NCBI GenBank assembly: GCA_020091685.1
Contig: CM034599.1
Coordinates: forward strand, 32,651,920 to 32,715,919
Direction: 5' to 3'
DNA length: 64,000 bases
From: Lutjanus erythropterus
Taxonomy: Eukaryota; Chordata; Actinopteri; Lutjaniformes; Lutjanidae
A program made the position numbers and the translations under genes. The notes below the pieces were generated by a model. It had not been told where the DNA came from. It ran no database searches and saw only the letters and a list, made by a program, of their open reading frames with translations. Shown piece after piece: positions 11,895-24,000 of the stretch (the first letter of the stretch is position 1; every line of letters begins with the position of its first letter).

Positions 11895-12955
11895 GCTGAT
11901 GCAGATACCGATATTAGATAGTTCCAATATTGATATATTGGTCGACATTCTTTATTCATATCATATCACATATATTCATATCCAAAAGGACATCAAATAA
12001 AACAGTATTTTTTTGACTGTTATTTGTTTGGTATGTTGTGCCACAATTGGCTAGCTGATGTTCCCTTGGATGCAGTGACACAAAATGGATAATTTTTTTG
12101 ACACTTAATACATAAAATTTGGATTCATATTGGCAGGTTGTGATGCTACACTTCCTCAATTATTTGGGAAGATGATCCTCAGAAAGTTTGACAACCCATG
12201 CTATAAATTATTTAAAAAAAACTAAATTGAATGAAGAAAATTGCCAAAATATTCATAAAATATTGTCTATAAAAATAAAATTAGAAATCTGCATTAGAGT
12301 ATATTATGTTAAAAAAGAAATCGGACAGTAGGGTTGGGCGATTGGACGACTATATTGTCTGTCGATGATGGGCTGAATCCATCGCAGACTGCTTTTTTGT
12401 TCGATTTTTAGGGCGATATTTGTCATTTTATTTTGATAATGTAATAGTCTACAGAGTGACAGCCTCTGCTCTGCACCGCACTCTCATCCAGCGGCGCAGT
12501 ACACACCCACTCAGCTGACCATGAGTGCACTGAGCTGGGTGATGAGTGAGAGGAAAACAGCCTGCTGAGTCAGACTCATTACACTCTTTTCACGTGGTAA
12601 AGTGAGGATTTATTTTGACCAAACCAGAGTTGGTGATTATTGGAAGAGTTGACAGACTAACAAAGACAGTTTTGGTGAATTTTACATGTCGAGTTTAAAT
12701 GAAGTGTGTTTTCCGAGATTAACGAGCCAATTAAGCTTGTATTAGTTTGGTAAAAGAGAGAAACTTTAATTCAGAAGGTGTATGGTTGTATTTCTCTGTT
12801 TAAAATGGAAAATAAGTGTGTAAACATGATGGTATCACCAATGGTGATGATGACGATGATTGCTTGGAAAATTTTAGCATATCGCCCAACTCTATCGGGC
12901 CAACAGCCAATATCGGGCCAATAATATCAGCCAACTGATATATCAGTCTGCCCCA
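11895..12955. repeat. Old repeat rich in GATATATC-like words, split by a younger element
   Basis: The left part (about 11895-11990) and the right part (12895-12955) carry GATATT/GATATATTGG and CCAATATCGGGCCAATAATA words. The right part resembles the end of the repeat at 14045-14858. The two parts are separated by about 330 bp of AT-rich DNA and by the element at 12329-12894, which fits insertion of that element into this repeat. Exact ends are uncertain. Confidence 0.45.
12329..12894. mobile_element. hAT-like non-autonomous element (566 bp)
   Basis: Ends TAGGGTTGGGCGAT (12329) and ATATCGCCCAACTCTA (ending 12894) are inverted copies of each other. The TAGGG terminus fits the hAT pattern. The flanking octets TCGGACAG and TCGGGCCA match at 5 of 8, so a target duplication is only suggestive. 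No transposase frame. The central 12435-12755 part is found again, inverted and truncated, at 24182-24479 and more weakly at 26425-26512. Confidence 0.7.
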
Positions 12956-12959
12956 AAGT

Positions 12960-14040
12960 TTTAATTCCTAATAACTCACATAAAACAATGGCTCTAAATA
13001 CCTGAAGTGACTGAAAAACCTGATCTTCAGTGTCAAGCTGATGCCAGGTTTTGACAGATCCGTGCTGGGAACACATCTTTCTACAAATCGCACAACTCAG
13101 GGTGCCAGCTGTGTGTTGAGATGTGCAGCTGTTTATCAGCCAGCAGCCAAGTTTACCAGACCATGTTGAAGGTCCAGTATTTCAAGACTGCTCTCTTTTG
13201 ACAGAAACTCTCCCTCAGTTCCACTTGACCTACAGAAGTTTAATAATGCAGAAGTTATAATGTAGCTCTTTGCATTATTCCCACGAGCACGCTGGCTTTT
13301 AGCATCACTGAATATCAGGCAGGATAACCTGTGAATATCAATTAGTTTGTTTAATCGATTTTTATCCAAGGCCATACCCAGCTCTGCTCTCACTGCCCTC
13401 CTTCATTCATTTTTCATTCCGATCCTGCTCGTCCTCCTCTGCCATGTGTTTCGTGAAGATGACGGCGGGTGTCAGTTTGCATTTTCCTCCCAGCTATATT
13501 CACCTCTCCGTAGGTTTTATGGTTTAAGGTGGCTCCAGTTATGTTGCCTTCACTGTGACAAGTGCTGTACAAACACCTGTGATGAGTCTGCTCATATCTG
13601 TCAGTCCCCCAGCATGAGGCCATGATTGAGTCTGTGCGTTCAGTTAGTGACAAGGTAAACTGTCTGAGGAGATGCATGCTGTATGTTTTCATCTCCTCAC
13701 TGTGGCAGGTTAAAGCTCCCCTGATACGTGCCTGTGGGTTTAGCCTGCCTTGCACAATATATCTCGCCCCATGTTAATGAAATCAGAGCTTATCTGTGAT
13801 GAGCCACGGCGTTCCTCGGTCCTAAGCATATTTCTGCCTGCACTAATGCGCCGGGTGCTGCAAATTGAGAAGTTCCCCCTGAGAGTGTGTGCAGAATGTT
13901 ATTAGTGAGTCTGAGGTCTTCCCTGGAGACCTCCGCCACATTTTACTTTCTGAGCAAAGTTTTCTTTCTTGATTTGAGTTGAATTTCGGTTCGCCAGATG
14001 TACTTCTCGGAAAAACATAGGAAATTGTAATGCAAACAGC
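12960..14040. other. Single-copy DNA, candidate regulatory stretch at 13640-13960
   Basis: No gene. The segment 13640-13960 is moderately GC-rich, lacks repeat words and mixes compact AT-rich motifs (ATGTTAATGAAATCAG, GCACTAATGCG) with CpG-bearing sequence. That texture is often seen in conserved noncoding elements, but conservation cannot be judged from one sequence. Confidence 0.35.
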
Positions 14041-14044
14041 TTTT

Positions 14045-14858
14045 TTCTTCATCACTGCTGATATTGATATATCAATCTATATTCTTGATACAGAATATAA
14101 TGAAAAGAAGTCAAAAATTACATTAAATTACATTAAATTTTTAATGATTATATATAACGCCAGACCAATATGGTTGACTGATATTAGCCTCAAATCTATA
14201 TCAGTCTATATCAGTATCAGCACATATGCTGTCCAGTATGTGCCTATATGAACGTTTTTTGTTTTGTTTGTTTGTTTTAACAGAACATAATACAGTATGT
14301 TTTTATTTATAAGCTTTATAGGCAGCATCTTATGTATATTTGATCATTTTTCTCAATTCAAGTTTAATAAATACAGATATTTTGCTGTTTCTGTTTTTTA
14401 TATATAGGTATTTATAGTTATACACTGATGAAAGTTTACTTTTTCAGTGACCTGAACTTATTTTTGGCAATAGTTTATTGGTAAACTGTAAAATATCCTG
14501 CTTCCATCACATTGTCAGAAGTGTTTGAATGCCACATTTGAGGGATTGCAAAAAAAATGTGTCCATGTATGTATTCTGAATTCTTTATATTCTATTCTTC
14601 ATAAAAAAAAAAAAAATCAGCTTATTATATCCCTAATATTACATCAGCCCCAAAGATCCAATCTCTGTCAGGCCCTGTAAGTTTAAAATGTAAAAAAGCA
14701 AATGTAGAAAATAGTATAATATATGAAAGTACAAAATAAAACAATCTGTATTATGTTCTGTAACCAAAAAAAAAAAGATATAGCTGTGATAGACCAATAG
14801 CGAGCAGCTAATACTGGGCCGATAACATCGGTCAGCTGATATGTTGGTTGGGCTCTAA
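14045..14858. repeat. Old repeat related to the 11.9-12.95 kb repeat
   Basis: Left words GACCAATATGG and GACTGATATTAGCC mirror right words GGGCCGATAACATC and CAGCTGATATGTTGG, giving a loose inverted-repeat plan. The right end aligns with 12895-12955. Internal A runs occur at about 14602-14615 and 14766-14776. Probably an old non-autonomous DNA transposon; its ends are uncertain. Confidence 0.45.
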
Positions 14859-14859
14859 T

Positions 14860-15930
14860 TACTACTTGACATTTTTTTACCTATTTCTTGCATATTTCTG
14901 AACATTCAAATAAAAAAAATCATACTTTCCCACTGTGATGAAGCTGACAGTAATGTTCGTCACTTTCTGCAATAAACAAGATATACACTAGTAATTGCAT
15001 TAGTCGTGGCGTGTAGACATGAATTGGTCTTGGTGTTTTGGGGGGAAATCTGAGGAGTCTGTGAGCAGGAACTGGAGAGATGACCCATTAGGGAGCCACA
15101 ACTTCCATCAACAACATTGTGACTGATTTGATTGAAAGCCCCAAATGAATAGGTTCCCGAAAGTGGAGGAGGAGGTGGAGGAAGAGGAGGAGCAGGAATC
15201 ATAGAGAAACTGCTGAGCAGTCAGAAACTACACCTGGTTCTTGGAAGCACTAACAACATGAACAATTGGCCAGGATAGTGCTAAAGTAGCAGCGGCACAG
15301 CTGTCTCAACTCCTGAGCTAAGTAAAGACCCAGAGGAGCCCGTAGTGAAGTGAGTGTAGCTCAAATGTCAAGTTTCAGCCTGAACCCTAGAAAGACGTCG
15401 GCTCAGCTCTGGCAGTGACGGGCGAGGAGGTGGTGTTGTTGTGTCTGGAAGTGGCTGACAAAAGGTACGTCCCTCTGTGAGGGGGTGACAGGGAATGTGA
15501 CAACAGCTGCCCGTGGAGCCTGCTTTCATGTGGCGTGGGGTTGAGGTGTGGTGGCAGCTGGAACAGGAGAGCGCTGGTGCAGATATGCAGAGCTGGGGCT
15601 AAAGAGGAGGAAACAGGAAAAAACAACATGCCTGCCTGCATCAGAGCCCTGTTTCTATTGTAGATCCCCACAAAATGATATTTTTTAGACCATCACTAAT
15701 ATAATTCAAAGCATCTGCCTCGAAATTTCAGGAGCCTGTCATGATGGTAATCATGTTGACTTTGAAAAATATGTCTGTCGCCACTGTCTGCAGTCTGTAA
15801 AATCTCAGTAATGCATAATTTGTTATGGTAACAAGCAGAAAGAGACTTTTCACATGGAGAATAATACAACCCATACTGTGGATATCAATGGACTACTTTG
15901 TCTGTGTACAGTAGATGAATTATTTGTTCT
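14860..15930. other. Noncoding DNA without a gene
   Basis: Contains a purine-rich GGAGGAGGTGGAGGAAGAGG-like patch at about 15165-15200. It gives proline-rich frames on the minus strand that are composition artefacts. No gene or repeat ends seen. Confidence 0.45.
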
Positions 15931-15932
15931 AT

Positions 15933-16542
15933 TTAAAGGGATAGTTCAGACTGTATGAGATATTTTCTTACAGTGTATTACCCACACTAGATGGTGGTCA
16001 CCACTCCCCCAGTTAGAAGAAGCAGAGAGGGGCATCAGCATGGAGGCTAGGCAATGAATTGCTGTGGACAGGGCCAGCAACAAAATGTATTTTAATCACT
16101 TAAAAAAGCTCCACCTAAAAAAAGTCAGCATCAGTTTAAGTGTACAGTATATTTAGAATATTTTCACTGCTGTACTTTGTCATCAGCCATTATATGCTAA
16201 ATATCTATTAAGTATTGCTCTTTCCAAATAAACCAAACTCCACTGACAAAATCAAATTTAGCTCGCTGAATGTGGGAGTTGCTGGTTTACTAATTCATTG
16301 AGCTGTTAGTTTGTTTCTGTTATTGTGCAACTTCAGTGTTTTGAAAAGATAGTTTGGATTCACCAAAGTCACACAATCACACAAACTAACTTACTGATTG
16401 CTGAGACCAGCAGCTCCTGTGTTCTGTGAGGTAAAATGACTGATTTCACCCGTGGAGTTTGGTTGGTTTGGAGAGAGCGATATTTGACTTTCAGTGGTTC
16501 TCATTCAGAAAGGCCAAAGTATGACCTGAACTATCCCTTTAA
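15933..16542. mobile_element. TTAA-bounded foldback element (family B, 610 bp)
   Basis: Starts TTAAAGGGATAGTTCAGA and ends CTGAACTATCCCTTTAA, so the ends are an inverted repeat with TTAA at each boundary. The inner arms also pair in part: AACCAAACTCCAC near 16225 against GTGGAGTTTGGTT near 16455. Teleost relatives known to me share this palindromic plan. Non-autonomous, probably piggyBac-like. A larger copy is at 35748-37128. Confidence 0.75.
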
Positions 16543-17025
16543 GCTCTGTGAAATGTATAACAACCTAATCTGATAAGAAAAAGGCTACATGTCAAACATG
16601 TCAGAAGTGCACTAAATTTATCCGAATATGAACATGAACATGTAAAAACACCTTTTCTCCCCTATTGATGGGGAAGATTTTGGTAGGATTTTGGTCGGAT
16701 TTCGGATTAAGATTAATTTTATTAATTATGTGTAAGTGTAACAGTTTTTCATGCCAGAAAATTTCAAGCATTCAGCTTTCTTGGATGATTAGATTCTTGG
16801 CAGGGAGGAAATGGCAGCTCCACCACACAACACCCATGATCTGTTAAATGAAAGGACAGGAATCGCATCATATTTACACATATTTATACTGTACCTCTGC
16901 AAAACAGCATAGAGTCAATTCAGATGGATCGCTTCCCAGAGACTACTAGTGCAGCATTATGACTGGACAGTATCCAGTTTTCAGCCAAGTACTGATATCA
17001 GCACTATATGGACTGTAAAAAATAA
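16543..17025. other. Noncoding DNA without a gene
   Basis: No supported gene. CAGCCAAGTACTGATATCAG near 16983 resembles words of the 14-kb repeat but is too short to call. Confidence 0.4.
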
Positions 17026-17029
17026 TCAT

Positions 17030-17530
17030 TTAGGAATTTAGTGGAATCAACCGATCCTTTATCATTAATAACATAAATATACAAGTTGTTTATTAGTCAG
17101 TTAAACTTACAGTTCTCTTTTTTTCAAAACACTTCAGAACTAAACATGAGTTTGTGTAACCTGAAGTCTTTTAACTTGAAATAATGTGTTGAATGAATGT
17201 AGTGCTCAGAGCTCAATCAACTCATTGAATTAAGTTTCTAAAGCAACATGATTACCATATTTCCCAGACTTACTAGACTTCCCAGCATGTTTGAGAGTCA
17301 TACCTCTCCTGAGACCCTCCTTTTTATAGTTCGGTATACTAAAATTGAATAAATTATAATAAATGTTAATTGTTATCAAATATTTGTCAGTGTGAGTGAA
17401 GAGTTTTTGGTTCAACTTGATATCTTAAGCTTACTGAACATGCTTTTACAAGTACAACGGAATTAATATTAAGTTTATTTGACTAGAAAACTGTTTGCTT
17501 TTAAGTTTTTAAGTTAAAACAAATTTCAGT
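17030..17530. repeat. Possible AT-rich interspersed repeat
   Basis: Repeated AAGTTTATT/TTAAGTT-type words near both ends (about 17090-17110 and 17465-17515) resemble a teleost MITE whose ends read as AAGTTAA-rich inverted repeats. No clean terminal pair or target duplication was found, so this is weak. Confidence 0.25.
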
Positions 17531-17534
17531 TTAT

Positions 17535-18430
17535 CTTTGCAATGTGTTCAAAGACGTCAGAGTAACATTAGCTCAGCCTGGAGTCTACCATGTGAATCGG
17601 GCAGCTTGAGGCCAAATGGCAGCAGAGAAGCAGGTCGGTGCAGCTATGACGGGTCATGCTCTGGGTCACGTCCTCCCATCAGACTTCTAGCTTGGCATGA
17701 CCTCGCACCTCGTATACACATACATTTACAAAGACAGAAAACACACAGGGCTGTGTAAAAGATTGCGACTGCTTCAGACTTTTTGTCTCACAGAGTCTGT
17801 GAACCTTTAAGTGTGTTTTCAGAACAACTGTTAATAGCAAGGACATTAAGTATGTCTGCAGGAAAAGTGCTGTATACTGCAACCTTCTATACTTGTATGC
17901 GTTTCATTAGTACAATCACTATATAATCACTTCTCCATGCCTCGCGGGGTCAAACTTCAATGTGACTCAGCCCGTGGGTTAGCAGGAGCAGTCAGACGTG
18001 ATGCTGCTGTCTGCCTCTGAAGCAGAGTTGTGTTTTGAGTCAGTGTTTGCAGACATGTGGCTCTACCTTGGTGTCGAGTAGAGCAGGAGGGAGAGTGCCC
18101 GTTCCTGCAAACACATTTTTCAAGCCCTGTCGGGTTGAGGCCTCGTGGTGCGCTTAATGAAGCACATGCAGAATGAGTATCAGTATTGATTGGTCTTAAC
18201 CTCTCACGGGGTTATGTGTGAAGCAGGAGCTAATTATTTTCTGACCTGCTCTGAAAAAATACAGTGGAGAAAGTTCATGAAGGCAGAGTGACTGTTTTTA
18301 CTCTGGGTTCATGTCAGTGACATACACGCTTATAGTAATGTTGCTGATTGACATAAATTGATTCTCTGACTGAATTAAATTGAATGAGGTTATGAGTGAA
18401 ACAGCAGAGAACAGGATATAGAAATGAACA
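17535..18430. other. Single-copy DNA without a gene
   Basis: No repeat ends or recognisable protein. The part at 17930-18240 is non-repetitive, with CpG-bearing segments beside CTAATTATTTTC. It could be regulatory, but nothing in it is diagnostic. Confidence 0.35.
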
Positions 18431-18435
18431 AAATA

Positions 18436-18528
18436 TTGCGTAGGATTTAGTGGCATCTAGTGGTGAGGATGTAGATTGCAACCAACTGAATATTGCTCGC
18501 CTCGCGCTCCCCTTCCAAGTGTGGAGGA
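18436..18528 (+). mobile_element. Left part of a TTAA family A element, truncated
   Basis: GTAGGATTTAGTGGCATCTAG followed by a CTCCCCTTCCAAG-type block is the subterminal left arm of family A (compare ATTAGTGGCATCTAG and CCCTCCCCTTCCAAG at 57260-57336). The outermost TTAAAGGTCC is not intact, and the rest of the element is replaced from 18529 by a different repeat. Confidence 0.6.
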
Positions 18529-18660
18529 CAGGGGTTTGCAATCTGTGGTTCCAGAGCCTCATGTGGTTCTTTTGCCCTTGTCAAGTGGCTCCCTGTGGCT
18601 TTGACAAAAATAGGCATGGAAATTAGTAAGTTATTTTTTAACATTTTATCTCTCTTTTTT
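18529..18660 (+). mobile_element. hAT-type repeat, left end
   Basis: Starts CAGGGGTTTGCAATCTG and continues through GGTTCCAGAGCC, CATGTGGTTC and GTGGCTCCCTGTGG. This matches a common vertebrate hAT-related element whose consensus I recall as reading like CAGGGGTCGGCAACCTGCGG. The right end is not visible, so the copy is truncated or very diverged. It abuts the family A remnant on its left. Confidence 0.5.
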
Positions 18661-21176
18661 GTTGGCCGAAAGTGATTCTTGCTTTCTCCAATTGTAAAAT
18701 TGTGGTCTATACACAGAATAAAGAAATGTTTTTTAGTATTTCAGCTACTAAAATGTATGTCAAACAGATTTTTTTTTCTTTTTTTGGCCAAACTGGCTAT
18801 TTTGAGAGTAAGGTTGGTGGAAACAGTAAAATTAAAAAGAAAAAATACTTAAGTTTTGCAAACAGGTTTTTATGCTGGCTTGAGATGGTTTTAGCCTTTT
18901 TCAAAAAGCTGTGGGTGATGGGAATGTTTTCCAAAAAGTTCTGATGCAACAAACCCACATTTCCACAGTCTCCTCATCGCTCCCAGGCTCTACAATACAA
19001 TCCATGATCAATCCACATAGGTGTGATGTAACCTTAATTAAATAATACATGAAACAAACAGAATTGTCATATTTTCTCCATTGTTTTTCACTGTTGAGGT
19101 TCGACTGGTGCTCTGTTAATTATCTTGTTCTGCCCTCTTCTTCTGTATTGGTACAGTGTATTTCCAACTGGAAAACCTACAGATTATCTTGATGAACCAG
19201 TTCCTAATAATCGCACAACGGTTTGGATGGAAAAGAGCATTCTTTCATTTTTTTCTTTTGCTGGTTTAGTCCATTTGGTTAAAATTTGCAAAACATTTGG
19301 ATGAAAACAGCGACTGAGATTCTGAAAAACAGCGTTCAGCTTCTGTGAATATCCACCTCTAATTGGCTTTGCAAAAACAATATAAAGACTGCAGTGGAAT
19401 ATAGCAGTGTTTCAGCATATACTGTAATTAAACTTGTTGCTGGATTAAATAATGAGATAAGATTAGTTGGATGCAAAGAGGTGCAGCAAACGTTCATCTG
19501 TCAAATTCCCTATAGCTCAGTGGAACCACTTCACCCCTCCGTGTCAGGCGACGCCTCGCCTACAAGGCTGTCTGCCACAAGCTCGTCAATCTGTAACCTG
19601 TTATTGGTCACTTTCGGGCGCTCATCATCTGTCAAACGCTGTCACGCAGAATGACATGTGTCCTCAGCTGCTCCATGCTTCTCCAGCAGTGCCTCCAAGG
19701 GAAGAGCAGAAGTTTTAGTGAGGACATGTATTTTTAGTTAGAGGCTATAATATTAATGTATTAGCAAACCAGCGTAGAGGTCTAACCATAAATATAATTT
19801 CTTCTCCTGCTGTTACAGAGCAACAGAGGTGCTGCTGTCCTCATCTGCCCCGCGTACAGACCCTTAATGCATGATAAGCGTGTTTACTGCTCAGTCGTGA
19901 GCAGTGTGTGTTACTGCTTTACATTCAGTGTGTGTATCAGAGCCCAGAGAGCCGGCGACAAGGGCTGCCATTCAAGCACTTCACTGTGCTCATTTACAAT
20001 CTGCTCTCCACATTGCCAGGCTAAGTGGTGACTGAGTGAGGCCTATTTTTAACTCCCCCCTGTAACTGGAGCACAGCACGCTCTCTCATTGAAATGGGTA
20101 GCAGGGCTAAAAGGCAGGTAGCTGTCAATCAGCAAATATGGACTCAAAGTTGTAGTTTATGTCATTTCCTGTTTCTCCTTCTTCCTTCTCTCCTTTTTTT
20201 TCCCCCCCTCACAGACAGTGGCTTTTTTGATTTAAAACAACAGCGTGGCAGTTCTGGCATTTGCACTTTACCATAAATGTTGCTTCTGGGAGCATTTAGG
20301 GAGTTTTAACTTGGCTGTGAGAATCAGGAATCTCAGTAGCTCTTTGAGCTCACTGAGCTGGCCGCCTGCCAGTCCTTATCTTCAAACCATATCCAGAGGA
20401 CATTTTTATCACCCGTCCATGTGTACAAACCCAAGAGCCCGACACTGCCTGGCCAGTTTACTGAGCAAACGGCTCTGATAAAGTTTTTATCTTCCTCCAC
20501 TTGAACATTTCAGCCACATACATCATCAAGTATAGGAGAGCGAAAACATTCATAAATTTTGGGACTTCTCCATGGAGAAGTTTACTTCTCGGAGACATCA
20601 CAAGCTGTTATAGGCCTGTTTTATATTCACAGAGTTCTTCTTTGCATAAGGTCTGAGCACCTGGTGATCATCAGTCGACTTGTAATGCCTGGCTGCGGCT
20701 GTGACCCGTCTTTACTGGGTATGAATGGAACAGATGGGCCCAGGGCTTAAGTGGGGAAGTGACTCTGCTGATGACACCTGTGCATCACGAGTGCACTTTG
20801 TGCTCCTGGAGCTGCGTGTGCCCTCACACACACACACACACGCACACACACACACAGATCTCATAATGTAGGCTGAGGTTGGATCTGTCTCAGCCAGATG
20901 GGCATAATTAGTTGATGTGACTTTATCAAAATGCAAAGGTTCTGCTCCAAACAGAAGTTACAGAATTTAGGTGACATTTGTCATCCCTGCATATTTATGC
21001 TATTTGTTTTTGTGTTTTCAGTAGAGCGATGACTAAATATATGCTATATGTATATGTTAGTGCTAGCCTGGCATGACTCAGTATATTAGTTGTAAGTATT
21101 ACCGGACAAGGCATTGTTCTATATTTTTCTCATTGGCTAACAATCACATAAAAGGACTGACATCATTTCTGTAGTT
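18661..21176. other. Long noncoding stretch without a gene
   Basis: T/A-rich up to about 19400, then mixed composition. The part at 19815-20060 is non-repetitive and moderately GC-rich. Frames at 18672-18944, 19394-19718 and 20094-20478 have no recognisable product. One CA microsatellite lies at 20825-20856. Confidence 0.45.
20825..20856 (+). repeat. CA microsatellite
   Basis: A (CA)n tract of 32 bp with one CG interruption. Confidence 0.95.
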
Positions 21177-21410
21177 CAGTGGTTTTCAAGCTGAGGTCTG
21201 GGGGCCAACTGGATCCTTGAGTGAGTCATACGGGTCCCCAGCAAAAGAAGAAATACAATATTTTAACTTGAACTGCATTTTTTTGAAGTTGGAACAAGGG
21301 AAGAATTAGAGTTAGAAGATTGGTTTGATTGTAATTGACACTGATCCTACATTGATTGACTATGAAGATATTTTATCTTAAATAGTAAAAAAAAATATTC
21401 AGAGAGGATT
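21177..21410 (+). mobile_element. Possible hAT-type MITE left end
   Basis: CAGTGGTTTTCAAGCTGAGG followed by TCTGGGGGCC resembles the start of a widespread vertebrate hAT-type repeat (CAGTGGTTCTCAACCTGGGG from memory). No matching right terminus or 8-bp duplication was found, so the extent is approximate. Confidence 0.4.
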
Positions 21411-21414
21411 CCTT

Positions 21415-23995
21415 AAGATCCTCTGTGGTCTAATGTGTGGCATGAACTCCTGCTTCAGTCCATCACTTAATGTTTTTGACTTCCCTATCGTGTTTGTTGC
21501 TCAGCTTCAAGTTAATTGCTCCCGCTGAAGATCTAAATCTTAAGTTTTATTTATCAAATGCACAGTAATTTTCTTGAACAACATGGTATTTTAATTTTAG
21601 CAGGCTTTAGTCAAACAGGTATTAATAGTTCATTTGTTGGGGACTATTTTCACCTGCAGATTACGACTCATTTGGCAATCTGGTGAGTATTTACAGCACC
21701 ACGACAGTGTATTAGCTGTTGACTCAAAATAGTTCCTATGTTACGTACAATGAAGGGACATCTTGTCCAGCACAACAGTGAGGCCAATTATTCTGTTTTT
21801 AAGATTTTGAACAACAATAGAGATCTATGGCAGGAGCTGTCACTTTTTATTTCAAATTCAAAGTCGTGTTTGAACGTGGTAAAAAAAAATTAAATGGTCG
21901 AACTGTGGTGACCTGTTCAAATTCAAAATTTGCCGTCTATAAGTGCAACAAACAGTTTCAGAATGGCTTAATTTATTGCATTGCTAGCAGGCCAAGCATC
22001 TAAGAAATGCTGTGGAAGTGTTATGGGTTGAATTTCTGAAAAAGTGACAACAGTAGTCTATAAATGATAGCAAAGCGTTTGTTTTTAGTGGTTCTAATTG
22101 GAGTTGTTGACAATAAAAATGCATAAAATAACCTAAACAAAAGGTGGCAAGTGTGCATTTCATGTGGATGCTCAAGCTTAAAATACAAATCAGCTCAAAA
22201 GTAGAAAAAAGGTGGCACACCAAAGCAATCAATGCCTTTAGAGCTTTACATTTTATGAAAATATTATCACTGATGTATGTCTTCTGAGTGCTGAGACAGG
22301 CCTTTGGTGCTCTCCTACTTTTGAAATAAGGCCATTCGAGAAAAATAGTAATAATAAACACCATTTAGACAGATTTTATATTGATGTGACAGGGCTTATA
22401 AAGCTAGATGCTGTACTCATTTATAACAACAAATGTGGAGGTTGTCAGAGTCAACTTTTAGCACCAGGAACTTTTCTAAAAACTTCTTTAAACTTGACTC
22501 ACTATCTCTACCAGTCTTTTATAACACTCATCTTTGCTGAGTCATGGTGGACTGTACTGAAAATACCCGTATATTATTGATTCTAGGATGCTGTGGCAGT
22601 AGTTTGTCAAATAAAGACATGTCTATATTAAGGAGTTGTGACACAGCACAGTTTGTATTAATCTGAATATTGCAGACTTCCTCGTTAGCCTGTAATGGAG
22701 ATCAGTCCTCTGTTCTTCTCTTACACCTGCTGCGTTTCAGTGGAAATGGAGTGTCTTAGCAGCACTCTGTTTCTGGGGTGCTGCCAGTCTGTTTGATGCC
22801 AGGGCCTAATGAGGCTTGCATTATGCCACAGCTGGCAGAGGCCCGGTCCCAACACCAGATACTGACTCAGGAGGTGAGGATCAGGGCTGCGCTGGAAGCT
22901 TGTCTCCTTATAGAGACCCTGTCCAGGTTGTTGACTTTTTTTTTTTTACAAACACCCACACACACCTGTCCAAAAAAAAAGTGCAATGGATCGCCACTTA
23001 AAGTTGGAAACTCGGGGTAAATCCATCTACTTTATGAAGACACAGTTGTCTGATGGTGCACAGCAATGGCAGCTCCCATGGGAGCGCACACTGTAGATAG
23101 TAAACAGTCTTACAAAAAACGGAATACATTTAACAAAAATGTTTTGGTTCTTTTGGATATTTGTGCTGCCAGTTTGTAATGGTAGGATTGTGTTTCCATG
23201 TCGGGTACAGGACATCATGTGTAGCACTGAGAGTATCAGCTTGTCCTGTCTGGGAGGGACAACCATATAGGATAACATGGTGCTGATGCTCACACCCGCC
23301 CACACACACACCTGCTGCAAGTCATGCTTATACATTTACACAAACACACACACACAAAGTGGGCAGTGGCTGTTTGTCATGTATAAACCGAGTCTCCTGG
23401 AAAAAACAGTGGCAGCTGGGGGAACTGGACACTGCTTTGCTTAGCAGGGTTGAACAGTAATATGCAGCAGGTTGTTGTAACATTTTGTCCCACTATACTG
23501 AATGTTGTTCCAAATCTTAAGTCCTGCTAAGCACAACAGCAGTTCAAATCTTTGGTGTCACACAGAGGAAATTAAATTTGCTGATGGAAGAGGGGAAGTA
23601 ACAACTTAAACTACATCAACACCAAGAGACTGAAACTACAAATACAGTTTGTGTTTTCCTGTGTAGAAAAATACAATCTTACAGCAGGCTTTTAGCTGGA
23701 ATAATAACCTTGCTGCTACATAATAGATTTTATTTCCATACCCCATTTAAATTGATGATATTGGATGGGTTTCAAGTAATTTATTGGGTCTTTAGCAAAG
23801 CCTGATAATGCTGCATTGTAATAACTGTTGCTATTGAAACAGTTAATTGATTTCTACTAGCATAGAGTTGCTCTTTGCAAATTGGAAGACTTTTAAACTG
23901 CAGTTATCATTACCTTCTTGTTAGTCCACTTCATTTGTTAATGCAGAGAGATCACTTGCTTTCATGGGCCTGTGACGAATTATTGTTGTAGCTAG
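21415..23995. other. Long noncoding stretch without a gene
   Basis: AT-rich, with no repeat ends identified. A T10 run lies near 22939, a CA tract at 23344-23357 and an A9 run near 22972. The minus-strand frame 21984-22364 is one of the longest in the window, but it has no domain I recognise and lies in low-GC DNA. Confidence 0.45.
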
Positions 23996-24000
23996 TGTCA

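Noticed and set aside
14960-15202. Proline-rich minus-strand frame
   Set aside because: It arises from a GGAGGAGG-type purine repeat.
21984-22364. 126-codon minus-strand frame
   Set aside because: Hydrophobic/cysteine-rich residues come from AT-rich codons. No family resemblance.
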